Of a stretch of 64,000 nt of DNA, positions 29,628 through 38,884 are shown piece by piece; the stretch's first letter is position 1, and every line of letters starts with the position of its first letter. A model generated the notes under the pieces. It was given only the letters and a program-made list of their open reading frames with translations. It did not search any database and was not told the origin of the DNA. The position numbers were made by a program, and so were the translations under genes. The DNA lies in NCBI RefSeq assembly GCF_019397265.1, contig NZ_CP068985.1, positions 372,001 through 436,000 of the forward strand, read 5' to 3'. The DNA is from Nonomuraea coxensis DSM 45129 (lineage in GTDB: Bacteria > Actinomycetota > Actinomycetes > Streptosporangiales > Streptosporangiaceae).

Positions 29628-30422
29628 ATGATTGCGATTCTGGGCACGGGCAAGATGGGCGAGGCCCTGCTGTCCGGGCTGCTGCGGGCCGGGTTCAAGC
29701 CGGACGACGTCCTCGCGACCACCCGCAGGCCCGAGCGGGCGCAGGCGCTGCGCGAGACCTACGGCGTGCGCACCGTCACCAACGCCGAGGCGGCGAAGGC
29801 GGCCGACACGCTGATCCTGGCCGTCAAGCCGCAGGACATGGCCACGCTCCTGGCCGAGATCGCCCCCTACGTCCCGGCCGACCGTCTGGTGATCTCGGCC
29901 GCGGCCGGCATCACGACGGCGTTCGTGGAGCAGCGGCTCGGGGTGGACGTGCCGGTCGTGCGGGTGATGTCCAACACGCCGATCAGGTTCGACGAGGCGA
30001 TGAGCGTCATCTCGGCCGGGGCGCACGCGGGCGAGGAGCACCTCCGGCTGACGGAGAACCTGCTGAAGCCGGTCGGCAAGGTGCTGCGCATCCCCGAGTC
30101 GCAGCAGGACGCGGCGACCGCGCTCTCCGGCAGCGGACCCGCCTACTTCTTCTACCTGGTCGAGGCCATGGTGGACGCGGGCATCCTGCTGGGCATGCCG
30201 CGCGCCGCCGCGCTCGACATGGTGACGCAGTCGATCGTCGGCGCGGCCGTGATGCTGCGCGACTCGGGCGAGCACCCGGTGATCCTGCGCGAGGCGGTCA
30301 CCTCGCCGGGCGGCACCACGATCGCGGCCATCGCCGAGCTGGAGCGGCACAGCGTGCGGGCGGCGTTCCTGGCCGCGATCGAGGCCGCCAGGGACCGCGG
30401 GCGGGAGCTCGCGAGCGGCTGA
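29628..30422 (+). CDS. proC: Pyrroline-5-carboxylate reductase ProC
   Basis: A 264-residue NADPH-dependent enzyme for the last step of proline synthesis. The Rossmann motif ILGTGKMGEALLSGL opens the protein; LAVKPQDM, VRVMSNTPIRFDEAMSVI and the C-terminal dimerisation/active-site block SGSGPAYFFYLVEAM and VTSPGGTTIAAI are the family signatures. It sits directly after a proline dehydrogenase gene, so opposing reactions are encoded side by side. The TAGGCT hexamer six bases before the ATG suggests separate, leaderless expression. Confidence 0.97.
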   Translation: MIAILGTGKMGEALLSGLLRAGFKPDDVLATTRRPERAQALRETYGVRTVTNAEAAKAADTLILAVKPQDMATLLAEIAPYVPADRLVISAAAGITTAFVEQRLGVDVPVVRVMSNTPIRFDEAMSVISAGAHAGEEHLRLTENLLKPVGKVLRIPESQQDAATALSGSGPAYFFYLVEAMVDAGILLGMPRAAALDMVTQSIVGAAVMLRDSGEHPVILREAVTSPGGTTIAAIAELERHSVRAAFLAAIEAARDRGRELASG

Positions 30423-30460
30423 GCCGTCCCGCCCGCGCCGGGTGACCGGCCGCCAGGTCG

Positions 30461-31204
30461 TCAGGCGTCGCGGCGCCGCATGAGGACGCAGCCCGCGACC
30501 GCGGTCACGGCGATCCAGGCCAGGTAGACGCCGAACCCGCCCCACGGGCTCAGCGAGCCGCCGCCTCCGCCGCCGGCCATGATGAGCTGGCCCGCGTTGG
30601 TGGTGAAGTGCTCCGCGACGGCCCTGCCCCACGCGCCGGGCAGCTGCGTGACGACCGCGGGGAGCACCAGGATCAGCGCGATGGCCGCCACGAGCGCGCC
30701 CGCCGAGTGCCGGACGAGCGTGCCGAGCGCCAGCCCGAACAGCCCGCACGCGGTCAGGTAGAGCCCCGCGCCGCCGGCGGCCCGTACGACGTCGCCCGCC
30801 GTGAGCCCGGCCGGCCGCGTGATCGCCAGGCCGACGGCGAGCGCCCCTGCCGCGGCGAGGGTGCAGACGACGATCGCGGTCACGGTGAAGACCACGGCCT
30901 TGCCGGCGAGCAGGTGGAGACGCCGGGGCACGGCCATGAGCGAGGTGCGGATGCCGCCGGTGCGGTACTCGCCGGAGATCACCAGGACGCCCAGCGCGGC
31001 GATGGACAGCGAGCCGAACATCGTGCCCGCCAGGCCCAGCGCGAGCGCGTGCGGCACGTCGACGGGCCCGTCGGCGCTGTGCGCGACCGAGGCGGAGAGC
31101 AGCGCGCTGAAGCCGATCATCATCACGGCGGTGGCGGCCAGCGTCCAGACCGTCGAGCGGACCGAGCGGATCTTGGTCCATTCCGACCTGATGATGTCGA
31201 TCAT
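30461..31204 (-). CDS. ABC-2 type transporter permease
   Basis: A 247-residue permease with six hydrophobic segments, opening with MIDIIRSEWTKIRSVRSTVW, the common N terminus of actinomycete ABC-2 permeases. The TISLL-like central part is LGVLVISGEYRTGGIRTSLM, followed by LAGKAVVFTVTAIVV. A Gly-rich loop (AGGGGGGSLSPWGG) precedes the last segment. It overlaps the ATPase gene by 4 bp (ATGA) and forms the exporter with it. The cargo is probably a drug or peptide, inferred only from the cassette type. Confidence 0.9.
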   Translation of the reverse strand: MIDIIRSEWTKIRSVRSTVWTLAATAVMMIGFSALLSASVAHSADGPVDVPHALALGLAGTMFGSLSIAALGVLVISGEYRTGGIRTSLMAVPRRLHLLAGKAVVFTVTAIVVCTLAAAGALAVGLAITRPAGLTAGDVVRAAGGAGLYLTACGLFGLALGTLVRHSAGALVAAIALILVLPAVVTQLPGAWGRAVAEHFTTNAGQLIMAGGGGGGSLSPWGGFGVYLAWIAVTAVAGCVLMRRRDA

Positions 31205-32091
31205 GACGTGAACTCCAGACTGTCCTTGGTCAGCTCCATGTAGGCGGCTTCGAGCGAGGGCCGCACGTGCGTCAGCTCCTCCAGCGGGATGCCGGCCCGC
31301 GCCGTGAGGGTGCCGATCTCCAGGGTGCTCATCGTGGTCACCCGCAGGTGGTCGGGATGCCGCTCGCCGGTCCCGATCAGGTCGGCGACCTCGGCCAGGC
31401 GGGGGGAGCGCACCCGTACGTACCCTTGCGAGCTGCGCGCGATGAACTCCTCGACGCTCGTGTCGGCGATGAGCCGCCCCTTGCCGATCACGACGAGGTG
31501 GTCGGCGGTCTGGGCCATCTCGCTCATGAGGTGGCTGGAGACGAAGACCGCGCGGCCCTCGGCGGCGAGGTCGCGCATGAGCGTGCGGATCCACAGGATG
31601 CCGTCCGGGTCGAGCCCGTTGACGGGCTCGTCGAACAGCAGGATCTCCGGGTCGCCGAGCAGCGCCGCGGCGATGCCGAGCCGCTGCGCCATGCCCAGCG
31701 AGAAGCCGCCGACGCGGCGCCTCGCGACCTCGCGCAGTCCCACGGTCTCCAGCACCTGCCCGACCCGGCTCGCGGGCAGCCCGTTGCTCTGGGCGATCGC
31801 CAGCAGGTGGTCACGGGCGCTCCGCCCGCCGTGCACGGCCTTGGCGTCGAGCAGCGCGCCCACCTTGCGCAGCGGATGCCGCAGCTCCTGGTACGGCCGC
31901 CCGTCCACCAGCACGGAGCCGCCTGACGGCCGGTCGAGCCCGAGGATCATCCGCATGGTGGTGGACTTGCCGGCCCCGTTGGGCCCGAGGAAGCCCGTCA
32001 CCCGGCCGGGCTCGACGTCGAACGACAGGTCCGCCACCGCGACGGTGGCGCCGTAGCGTTTGCTCAGGTTCGTTGCCCGAATGGCTGTCAT
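31201..32091 (-). CDS. ABC transporter ATP-binding protein (drug/peptide exporter type)
   Basis: A 296-residue ATPase: Walker A GPNGAGKST, signature FSLGMAQRLGIAAAL (the SLGM variant common in this exporter group), Walker B ILLFDEPVNGLD, switch His in VSSHLMSEM. The C-terminal 80 residues form the extra domain usual for partners of ABC-2 permeases. It is the first gene of the two-gene exporter operon and is followed by the permease with a 4-bp overlap. The upstream 80 bp carry GGGAC repeats and lie next to the two-component genes, the likely regulators. Confidence 0.92.
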   Translation of the reverse strand: MTAIRATNLSKRYGATVAVADLSFDVEPGRVTGFLGPNGAGKSTTMRMILGLDRPSGGSVLVDGRPYQELRHPLRKVGALLDAKAVHGGRSARDHLLAIAQSNGLPASRVGQVLETVGLREVARRRVGGFSLGMAQRLGIAAALLGDPEILLFDEPVNGLDPDGILWIRTLMRDLAAEGRAVFVSSHLMSEMAQTADHLVVIGKGRLIADTSVEEFIARSSQGYVRVRSPRLAEVADLIGTGERHPDHLRVTTMSTLEIGTLTARAGIPLEELTHVRPSLEAAYMELTKDSLEFTS

Positions 32092-32134
32092 GATCCCAGC
32101 CTGGCGGCGCGGACCGCTGGTTTCTTCCTGCCCG

Positions 32135-32172
32135 GGGACCGTCCTGCGGGACGCCCTCTGGGACCAGGGTCC
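32135..32172. promoter_or_regulatory. Iterated GGGAC repeats between exporter and regulator genes
   Basis: GGGAC occurs at 32135, 32148 and 32160, spaced 13 and 12 bp. Two copies form small dyads (GTCC-TGCG-GGAC at 32141-32152 and GGACC-AG-GGTCC at 32161-32172). The array lies upstream of the ABC operon and may be the binding site of the adjacent response regulator. Confidence 0.35.
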
Positions 32173-32834
32173 TACTCTCCTGGGCGGACGAGCCCCGCCT
32201 CGTAGGCGACGATGACGGCCTGCGCGCGGTCCCGTACGCCGAGCTTGGCGAACAGGCTCGTCACGTGGTTCTTGACGGTCGAGGGGGAGACGGCGAGCCC
32301 GGCGGCGATCTCCGCGTTCGAGCGGCCGCGGGCGATGAGGACGAGGACCTCCCGCTCCCGCTCGGTCAGCCCCGCGAGCCCCGCGGCTCCCGCGGGCGCG
32401 GGCGGGGTCCGCGAGGCGCGGACGAACGCGCCGATCAGCCGGGTCAGCAGGCGCGGCGCGACCGCCGACTCGCCCCGGTGCACCACGCGCACGCCCTCGA
32501 TCAGCTCCTCGGGGGAGACGTCCTTCGGCAGGAAGCCGCCCGCGCCCGCGCGCAGCGCCGCGACCACGTTCTCGTCCAGGTCGAACGTGCTCAGCGCGAG
32601 CACCCGCACCCCCGGCAGCTCGGCCGTGATCAGCTCGGTCGCGCGCACCCCGTCCAGGTCGGGCATGTGGAGGTCCATGAGCACGACGTCCGGCCGCAGC
32701 CGCCGGGCGAGGTCCACCGCCGCCGCGCCGTCGCCGGCCTCGCCCACCACGGACAGGTCGGGCTGGGCGTCGAGCATGAGCCTGAAGCCCGTGCGGACCA
32801 GCTCGTGGTCGTCGGCGAGCAGCACGCGGATCAC
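32172..32834 (-). CDS. NarL/LuxR-family response regulator
   Basis: A 220-residue regulator: receiver domain with phospho-acceptor Asp54 in VLMDLHMPDLDG and FLPKDVSPEEL, then a LuxR helix-turn-helix (LTEREREVLVLIARGRSNAE, SPSTVKNHVTSLFAKLGV). The GTG start overlaps the kinase stop (GTGA, 32831-32834). It is located just downstream of the exporter promoter region in the same orientation as the ABC genes. In this type of four-gene cassette the regulator commonly controls the exporter. Confidence 0.93.
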   Translation of the reverse strand: MIRVLLADDHELVRTGFRLMLDAQPDLSVVGEAGDGAAAVDLARRLRPDVVLMDLHMPDLDGVRATELITAELPGVRVLALSTFDLDENVVAALRAGAGGFLPKDVSPEELIEGVRVVHRGESAVAPRLLTRLIGAFVRASRTPPAPAGAAGLAGLTEREREVLVLIARGRSNAEIAAGLAVSPSTVKNHVTSLFAKLGVRDRAQAVIVAYEAGLVRPGE

Positions 32835-33991
32835 GGCTTCTCCAAGGGGATGCGGGCGTGCACGCGGAAGCCGCCTCCGGTGTGCGGGCCGGTCGAGAGC
32901 CGCCCGCCGCAGAGCGCCACCCGCTCGGCCATGCCGCCGAGGCCGAAGCCGGGCGTGCCCGAGCCCGTGGCGCGCCCGTCGTCCACGACCTCGACCTCGA
33001 CGGCCTCAGGCTCGTACGCCAGCCGCACCCCGGCCCGCGCCCCGGCCGCGTGCTTGCGGGTGTTGGTGAGCGCCTCCTGGACGATGCGGTAGACGGCGAG
33101 GTCGACGGGCGCGGGCAGCGGGACGGGTTCGCCGGTCACGGTGAGGCTGGTGGCCAGCCCGGCCGACCTGGCCTCCTCGACGAGCGCGGGCAGCCGTTCC
33201 GCGCCCACGCCGGTCGCGGCGTCCGGCCCTGTGCCGCCCGCCCCGATCAGGTCGCCGTCGCGGAGCACGTCGCCGGCCCTCAGCACGTCGAGCAGGAGGC
33301 GCATCTCCGTCATCGCCTCGCGGGCGGTCTGCTCGGCGCTCTTCAGCGCGTTCCTGGTGACCTCCTGCTCGGGCGGGAGGGTCGCCCGCGCGCCGCCGAC
33401 CAGGGCGGTGATGACGGTGATGTGGTGCGCCACGATGTCGTGCAGCTCCCTGGCGATGCGCCGCCGCTCCTCGCGCACGGCGGCGTCGGCTGCCTCGTGC
33501 CGCCCGCGCTCGTTGAGCTCCGCGCGCAGCCGGACGAGCTGCCCGACGCCCACGGCCGACCCCACGGCGAACAGGTAGCCCACCCAGTTGCCCCGGCCTG
33601 GCCAGAAGATCTCCCCTGCCACGGCGTAGACGGCGTAGAAGGCGAGCCCGGCCGCGGCGGTGACGCGGCCGGAGGTGTGGCGGCCCACGCTGTAGAGCGC
33701 GATGGCCGTGGGCAGGTTCGCGATCGTCACGAGGTGCAGGGCGAAGCCGGTCACGTCCAGCCCCGCGACCAGCGTCGCGGTGAGGATTGGCCGGCGCCGG
33801 CGCGGCCACAGCAGTGCCGCGCCCGCCAGGTAGTGGGCGGCTTCCAGCGTGCCTCCGCCGTCGCCCTGGACGATCATGGTGACCAGCCCGGGGATCGCGG
33901 GGAGCGAGACGGCGATCACCAGGGCGGTGTCGGAGACCCTGGGACGGCGGAGGAACTCCACGGCTCTCCTGACCGTTCGCCCCATGCCCAC
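32831..33991 (-). CDS. Membrane sensor histidine kinase
   Basis: A 386-residue kinase with about four to five N-terminal membrane segments (TALVIAVSLPAIPGLVTMIV, ILTATLVAGLDVTGFALHL, AAAGLAFYAVYAVAGEIF, VGYLFAVGSAVGVGQLV) and almost no extracellular loop, as in intramembrane-sensing kinases. HisKA_3: RRRIARELHDIVAHHITVIT with His185. HATPase: N-box QEALTNTRKHA, a shortened D-box region DDGRATGSG and GFGLGGMAER. The GTG at 33991 is six bases after TAGGGT (34003-33998), the pattern of leaderless genes here. Partner of the regulator at 32172-32834. Confidence 0.92.
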   Translation of the reverse strand: MGMGRTVRRAVEFLRRPRVSDTALVIAVSLPAIPGLVTMIVQGDGGGTLEAAHYLAGAALLWPRRRRPILTATLVAGLDVTGFALHLVTIANLPTAIALYSVGRHTSGRVTAAAGLAFYAVYAVAGEIFWPGRGNWVGYLFAVGSAVGVGQLVRLRAELNERGRHEAADAAVREERRRIARELHDIVAHHITVITALVGGARATLPPEQEVTRNALKSAEQTAREAMTEMRLLLDVLRAGDVLRDGDLIGAGGTGPDAATGVGAERLPALVEEARSAGLATSLTVTGEPVPLPAPVDLAVYRIVQEALTNTRKHAAGARAGVRLAYEPEAVEVEVVDDGRATGSGTPGFGLGGMAERVALCGGRLSTGPHTGGGFRVHARIPLEKP

Positions 33992-33997
33992 GCCCAA

Positions 33998-34003
33998 ACC
34001 CTA
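33998..34003 (-). promoter_or_regulatory. -10 element, predicted leaderless promoter
   Basis: TAGGGT on the minus strand, 6 nt before the GTG start of the membrane kinase. Confidence 0.45.
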
Positions 34004-34119
34004 AGTCATGAAATATCCGGCTCAGAGCGGATATTTCCGCACTGAGCCCGGGCTACAACGGAGAGTCCGCGCTGCGGTAACGTCGGCCGCAAGGCGAGGC
34101 GGCACGTGAAGGGGTTGGC

Positions 34120-35286
34120 ATGAGCCGGTCGGTACGGGTGATCTGGGACGACGCTCTCACCTCCTACGACTTCGGCCCCACCCATCCACTCGCGCCCGTC
34201 AGGGTGGAGCTGACGATGGCGCTGGCCAGGGGCCTGGGCGTGCTCGACCGGGTCGAGCTGGCCGGCTGCGACCCCGCCGGTGACGACGAGCTGGCCATGG
34301 TCCACAAGCGCGACTACGTCGAGGCCGTCAAGCGGGTGTCCGTCTCCGGCGCGCCCGACCTCGGCTGCGGGCTCGGCACCATGGACAACCCGGCGTTCAA
34401 GGGCGTGCACGAGGCGTCGGCGCTGATCGCGGGCGCCTCGCTGGCGGCCGCCCGCGCGATCTGGGAGGGCGCGGCCGAGCACGCCGTCAACATCGCGGGC
34501 GGGCTCCACCACGCCATGCCCGCCATGGCCAGCGGCTTCTGCGTCTACAACGACCCGGCGCTCGCCATCGCCTGGCTGCTGGAGCGGGGGGTGGGCCGGA
34601 TCGCGTACGTCGACGTCGACGTCCATCACGGCGACGGCGTCCAGACGGTCTTCTACGACGACCCCCGGGTGCTGACGATCAGCCTGCACGAGAGCCCGCG
34701 CACGCTGTTCCCCGGCACTGGCTTCCCCGAGGAGACCGGCGCCGAGGGCACGGCGGTCAACGTGGCGCTGCCGGCCGGCTGCGGCGACGCCGGCTGGCTG
34801 CGGGCCTTCCACGCGGTCGTGCCGCCGCTGCTGCACGAGTTCCGGCCCGAGGTGCTGGTGACCCAGCACGGCTGCGACAGCCACGCGCTCGACCCGCTCG
34901 CCAACCTCATGCTGAGCGTCGACGGCCAGCGCGCCGCCTACGCCGCCCTGCACCGCCTGGCCCACGAGACGACGGCGGGCGGGCGCTGGATCGCGGTCGG
35001 CGGCGGCGGTTACGAGCTGGTCCAGGTCGTCCCGAGGGCGTGGACGCACCTGCTGGCCGAGGCGTCCGGGCATCCGATCGACCCGGCCACGCGGACGGGC
35101 GAGGAGTGGCGCAGGTACGTGAGGGAGCGCACCGGCGAGACGCCCCCGTTGACCATGACCGACGGCCGAAACCCGGAATTTCGTGATATCTCGGCCGGTT
35201 ATGACCCAGCGGACCCCATCGACCGTGCGGTCATCGCCACCCGCAAAGCGGTGTTCCCCCTGCACGGCCTCGACCCGATGCCGTGA
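34120..35286 (+). CDS. acuC: Acetoin utilization protein AcuC / class I histone deacetylase-like
   Basis: A 388-residue zinc deacetylase-like protein. Catalytic landmarks are visible: GGLHHAMPAMA (His-His charge relay), the zinc ligands in VDVDVHHGDGVQ, the third Asp region in TQHGCDSHALDPL and the Tyr after the GGGGY loop. In Bacillus AcuC deacetylates acetyl-CoA synthetase, controlling acetate activation; the same role is likely here by family. AAGGGG precedes the ATG. Its stop overlaps the start of the next gene (GTGA), so the two are co-translated. Confidence 0.92.
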   Translation: MSRSVRVIWDDALTSYDFGPTHPLAPVRVELTMALARGLGVLDRVELAGCDPAGDDELAMVHKRDYVEAVKRVSVSGAPDLGCGLGTMDNPAFKGVHEASALIAGASLAAARAIWEGAAEHAVNIAGGLHHAMPAMASGFCVYNDPALAIAWLLERGVGRIAYVDVDVHHGDGVQTVFYDDPRVLTISLHESPRTLFPGTGFPEETGAEGTAVNVALPAGCGDAGWLRAFHAVVPPLLHEFRPEVLVTQHGCDSHALDPLANLMLSVDGQRAAYAALHRLAHETTAGGRWIAVGGGGYELVQVVPRAWTHLLAEASGHPIDPATRTGEEWRRYVRERTGETPPLTMTDGRNPEFRDISAGYDPADPIDRAVIATRKAVFPLHGLDPMP

Positions 35287-36095
35287 GCGCCGATGTTCTG
35301 CGAAGGAAAGCTGTGCTGAGCCGCGACCAACTCCGCGATCACCTCGTACGCACCCGCATCGCCGGTGACGTCGCGACGCCACGGGAGAACAACCTCGACC
35401 ACTACAGCTCGCTGGCCAACGGCGACCCCTACTACGCCCTCGGCCTGAGCTTCGACCACCCGTGGTCCTACCGCGACGTGCTCGCGCTCATGGCCAAGTC
35501 GGCGGGCGTGGTCGCCGACCCCGGGCACCGCTGGGGCCAGGACACCATCGACCCCGAGCTGACCATCGACGCCCTCGACGCCATGGCCGAGCGCGTCGCG
35601 GCCGTGCTCGCCAGGCCCGAGCCGCGGATCCTGTTCGCGACCGGCCACCCCACCGGCCTGCTGGCGGTCCACCTGCCGCTCGCGGCGCTATGCGAGCGGC
35701 ACGGCGCGCGGCTGCTGACGCCCGGCGAGGGCTGGACGTACGCGGGCTCCGGCTTCGGCCGCCCGCGCCGCATCCGCTACCTCCAGGACGTCGCCATGCT
35801 CGACGACCGGGGCAACTTCGTGCACACCCACGACGCCGCGCCGATGCGGCACATGCTGCACGAGCTGGACGGCGACCTGCCCGACCTGGTGATCGCCGAC
35901 CACGGCTGGGCGGGCGCGGCCGGCGAGGCGGGGGTGCCGACGGTGGCCTTCGCCGACAGCAACGACCCGGGCCTGTTCGTCGGCGAGGCGGAGGGGAAGA
36001 TCGACGTCGTCGTGCCGTTGGACGACAATGTGCTACCCCGATTTTACGCTCCGCTCACCGAGCGATTGGTCACTCTGGTCTCATCAGCCCTCTGA
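35283..36095 (+). CDS. Conserved protein co-translated with AcuC, possible phosphatase
   Basis: A 270-residue soluble protein. Segments NNLDHYSSLANGDPYYALGL, ILFATGHPTGLLAVHLPLAA, VIADHGWAGAAGEAGVPTVA and FADSNDPGLFVGEAEGKIDV suggest an alpha/beta fold. From memory, similar actinobacterial proteins are labelled phosphatases and sit next to acuC, but I see no canonical phosphatase motif. The HGWAG and DSNDP stretches are candidates for a catalytic site. A 4-bp overlap with acuC argues for a shared process. Function remains unproven. Confidence 0.7.
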   Translation: MSADVLRRKAVLSRDQLRDHLVRTRIAGDVATPRENNLDHYSSLANGDPYYALGLSFDHPWSYRDVLALMAKSAGVVADPGHRWGQDTIDPELTIDALDAMAERVAAVLARPEPRILFATGHPTGLLAVHLPLAALCERHGARLLTPGEGWTYAGSGFGRPRRIRYLQDVAMLDDRGNFVHTHDAAPMRHMLHELDGDLPDLVIADHGWAGAAGEAGVPTVAFADSNDPGLFVGEAEGKIDVVVPLDDNVLPRFYAPLTERLVTLVSSAL

Positions 36096-36407
36096 GTTCA
36101 TTCCGGTCAGCTCGATACCGTCTTTTCGCGCCTGCATTCCAAGGGGCTCGCCGTCCCTTTGCCAACTTTTGACAGGGCTCCGGCGACTCTTATGTGTGGC
36201 AACTTGGACAGTTCCAAGGTCCAGGCGAGGTGCTCGGCCCGGCTGCTCACCAGCGATTTCTCTGGTTCGGCTGACAGGCGGCTCCGTCAAGAGAGAAAAT
36301 AGGGGGTTTGCGCACTCGGAGTCCCGACTTACGCTGACGGCAGTACACGTGCGTGAGCAATGGCACCAGTGGGGATAACCCGGAAACACGTGCGGAAGAG
36401 GCGTCCG
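36096..36407. other. Intergenic region with candidate promoter
   Basis: No gene is visible. A TTGACA (36169-36174) followed after 16 bp by TATGTG (36191-36196) could be a promoter for the excisionase-type regulator, leaving a 5' leader of about 200 nt. A dyad (36203-36218) lies just after the expected start. The composition is more AT-rich than the flanking genes. Confidence 0.35.
36203..36218. promoter_or_regulatory. Dyad downstream of the candidate promoter
   Basis: CTTGGA-CAGT-TCCAAG is a perfect 6-bp inverted repeat. Its position near the predicted transcription start suggests an operator. Confidence 0.35.
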
Positions 36408-36611
36408 ATGGGTGCAGGCGAAAGACCTCTCAGCGAGGTGAAGTTCCTGACCGTGGCTGAAGTCGCGACGGTCATGAGGGTGTCCAAGATGACGGTGTAC
36501 CGGCTCGTACACTCCGGCGAGCTCCCGGCCATCAGGGTAGGCCGGTCGTTCAGAGTGCCCGAGCAGGCGGTGCACGACTATCTGCGGGAGGCCTACATCG
36601 AGGCAGGTTGA
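36408..36611 (+). CDS. Excisionase-type helix-turn-helix regulator
   Basis: A 67-residue single-domain DNA-binding protein of the MerR/excisionase group: KFLTVAEVATVMRVSKMTVY, then RLVHSGELPAIRVGRSFRVP and a C-terminal helix. It resembles small chromosomal regulators of actinomycetes rather than phage excisionase; no integrase is nearby. GAAGAGG lies six bases before the ATG at 36408, which is preferred to an upstream in-frame ATG. It is followed by a hairpin and the gene for ribosomal protein bS22. Confidence 0.88.
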   Translation: MGAGERPLSEVKFLTVAEVATVMRVSKMTVYRLVHSGELPAIRVGRSFRVPEQAVHDYLREAYIEAG

Positions 36612-36654
36612 CGTAGCGACGTGATGGTCACGCCGTGAGTGCTGTCGCGGGAGA

Positions 36655-36686
36655 AGCCCGGCCGCTCGCCACGCGCGGCCGGGGCT
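36655..36686 (+). terminator. Terminator hairpin after the excisionase-type gene
   Basis: AGCCCGGCCGC pairs with GCGGCC-G-GGGCT (one bulged G) around a 9-nt loop. No U-tract follows. Confidence 0.45.
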
Positions 36687-36787
36687 CTCGCCCCCCGAGG
36701 GGCGATCTACCATGGATCGCCGGTAGTCTGTGAGCCGGTGTGCGCTCGCACTCCGATTCAGACTTGCTATCAGTACCTGGGGGTCCC

Positions 36788-36886
36788 GTGGGCTCTGTGA
36801 TCAAGAAGCGCCGCAAGCGGATGGCCAAGAAGAAGCACCGCAAGCTGCTCAAGAAGACGCGCATCCAGCGGCGTAACAAGAAGTAA
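36788..36886 (+). CDS. Small ribosomal protein bS22 (AURKAIP1/COX24-like)
   Basis: A 32-residue, extremely basic peptide: [20 protein letters not shown] followed by [12 protein letters not shown]. This is the short actinobacterial homologue of the AURKAIP1/COX24 domain found as bS22 at the decoding region of mycobacterial 30S subunits. It is too short for most gene finders. GGGGGT precedes the GTG start. The epimerase gene follows 22 bp later and could be co-transcribed. Conserved size and composition make the call firm. Confidence 0.9.
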   Translation: MGSVIKKRRKRMAKKKHRKLLKKTRIQRRNKK

Positions 36887-36908
36887 CCGACGCAGCTGCG
36901 AGGCGCTG

Positions 36909-37900
36909 ATGACCCACACCGTGCTCGTCACCGGGGTCTCGCGCCACATCGGCGCCCGGGTGTCGAACGTTCTGGCCGCCGACCCGGACATCGACCGGGT
37001 CATCGGAGTGGACACCGTGCCGCCCCCCTCGCTGACGCGGGATGGCGGTGTCTCCCTGGGCCGGACCGAGTTCGTCCGGGTCGACCTGCGCAGCCCCGAC
37101 ATCGCGCAGGTGATCGCGGCCGCGGACATCGACACCGTTGTGCACATGAGCCTGGTCAGCGCTCCCTCGCGGGGCGGTGGCAGGGCAGCCATGAAAGAGC
37201 ACAACATCATCGGCACCATGCAGCTGCTCGGCGCCTGCCAGCGGTCGGCGACCGTGCGGCGCGTGGTGGTCCGCTCCACCACCGCCGTCTACGGCTCGTC
37301 ACCGCGGGACCCGGCGGTCTTCACCGAGGACCTGGAGCCGCACGACGGCCCCAGCCACGGCTACGCGAAGGACGCGTGCGAGATCGAGGGCTACGTGCGC
37401 GGCTTCGCGCGCCGCCGTCCCGACGTGACCGTGTCGCTGCTGCGCTTCGCCAACTTCATGGGGCCGGGTGTCGACTCGCCCTTGACGCGCTACTTCACCC
37501 AGCCGGTGCTGCCGACCGTGTTCGGCTTCGACCCGCGGCTGCAGTTCGTCCACGAGGACGACGCGGTCGAGGTGCTGCGCCGGATGGCGACGGAGGACCA
37601 CCCCGGCACGTTCAACGTGGCCGGGGCGGGCGTGCTGCTGTTGTCGCAGTGCGTGCGCAGGGCGGGCCGGCTGTCGATGCCGCTGTTCTCGCCCGCGTTC
37701 GAGGCGCTCGGCAACGCCGCGCGCCGTTTCGGGCTGGTCGAGTACTCACCCGAGCAGCTCAAGCTCATGTGCCACGGCCGCGCGGTCGAGACCTCCCGGC
37801 TGGAAACCGAGCTCGGCTGGAAGCCGAAGTTCAGCACCGGGGCGGCCTTCGAGGACTTCCTGCGCTCGCGGGGCCTGCACCCGATCGGAGGTGTGCCCAG

Positions 37901-37904
<4 letters not shown>
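36909..37904 (+). CDS. NAD-dependent epimerase/dehydratase family protein
   Basis: A 331-residue extended-SDR protein. A Rossmann motif variant VLVTGVSRHIGARV opens it; IDTVVHMSLVSAP and STTAVYGSS follow. The expected catalytic YxxxK reads GYAKDACEIEGY, where the position four residues after Tyr is Ala, so the usual Lys is missing. It may bind a nucleotide without redox chemistry. It is translationally coupled to the acyltransferase gene (TTGA overlap), suggesting a joint role in lipid or envelope metabolism. Confidence 0.82.
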
Positions 37905-38809
<905 letters not shown>

Positions 38810-38840
38810 CGGCGGGCCCGCCGTGAACTCCCGCGGCGGG
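38810..38840 (+). terminator. Hairpins after the acyltransferase gene
   Basis: A 14-bp palindrome CGGCGGGCCCGCCG (38810-38823) overlaps a second stem CCCGCCG/CGGCGGG ending at 38840. Both follow directly on the stop codon. Confidence 0.5.
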
Positions 38841-38884
38841 TTGTGGCGAGACATCTCCGACCGTTCCCCCAGAGAAGGGCGGAG

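Noticed and set aside
28686..31181. An 831-codon minus-strand open frame opposite proline dehydrogenase and proC
   Set aside because: Composition is Arg/Gly/Ala-rich noise, and both plus-strand genes beneath it have complete family motifs.
31690..31740. Degenerate ABC signature (SLGM instead of SGGQ) as evidence for a dead ATPase
   Set aside because: The SLGM form is normal in drug/peptide exporter ATPases of this group, and Walker A, Walker B and the switch His are intact.
36360..36407. An earlier ATG for the excisionase-type regulator
   Set aside because: The extra 16 residues are basic and unconserved in appearance, and the ATG at 36408 has a properly spaced purine-rich site.
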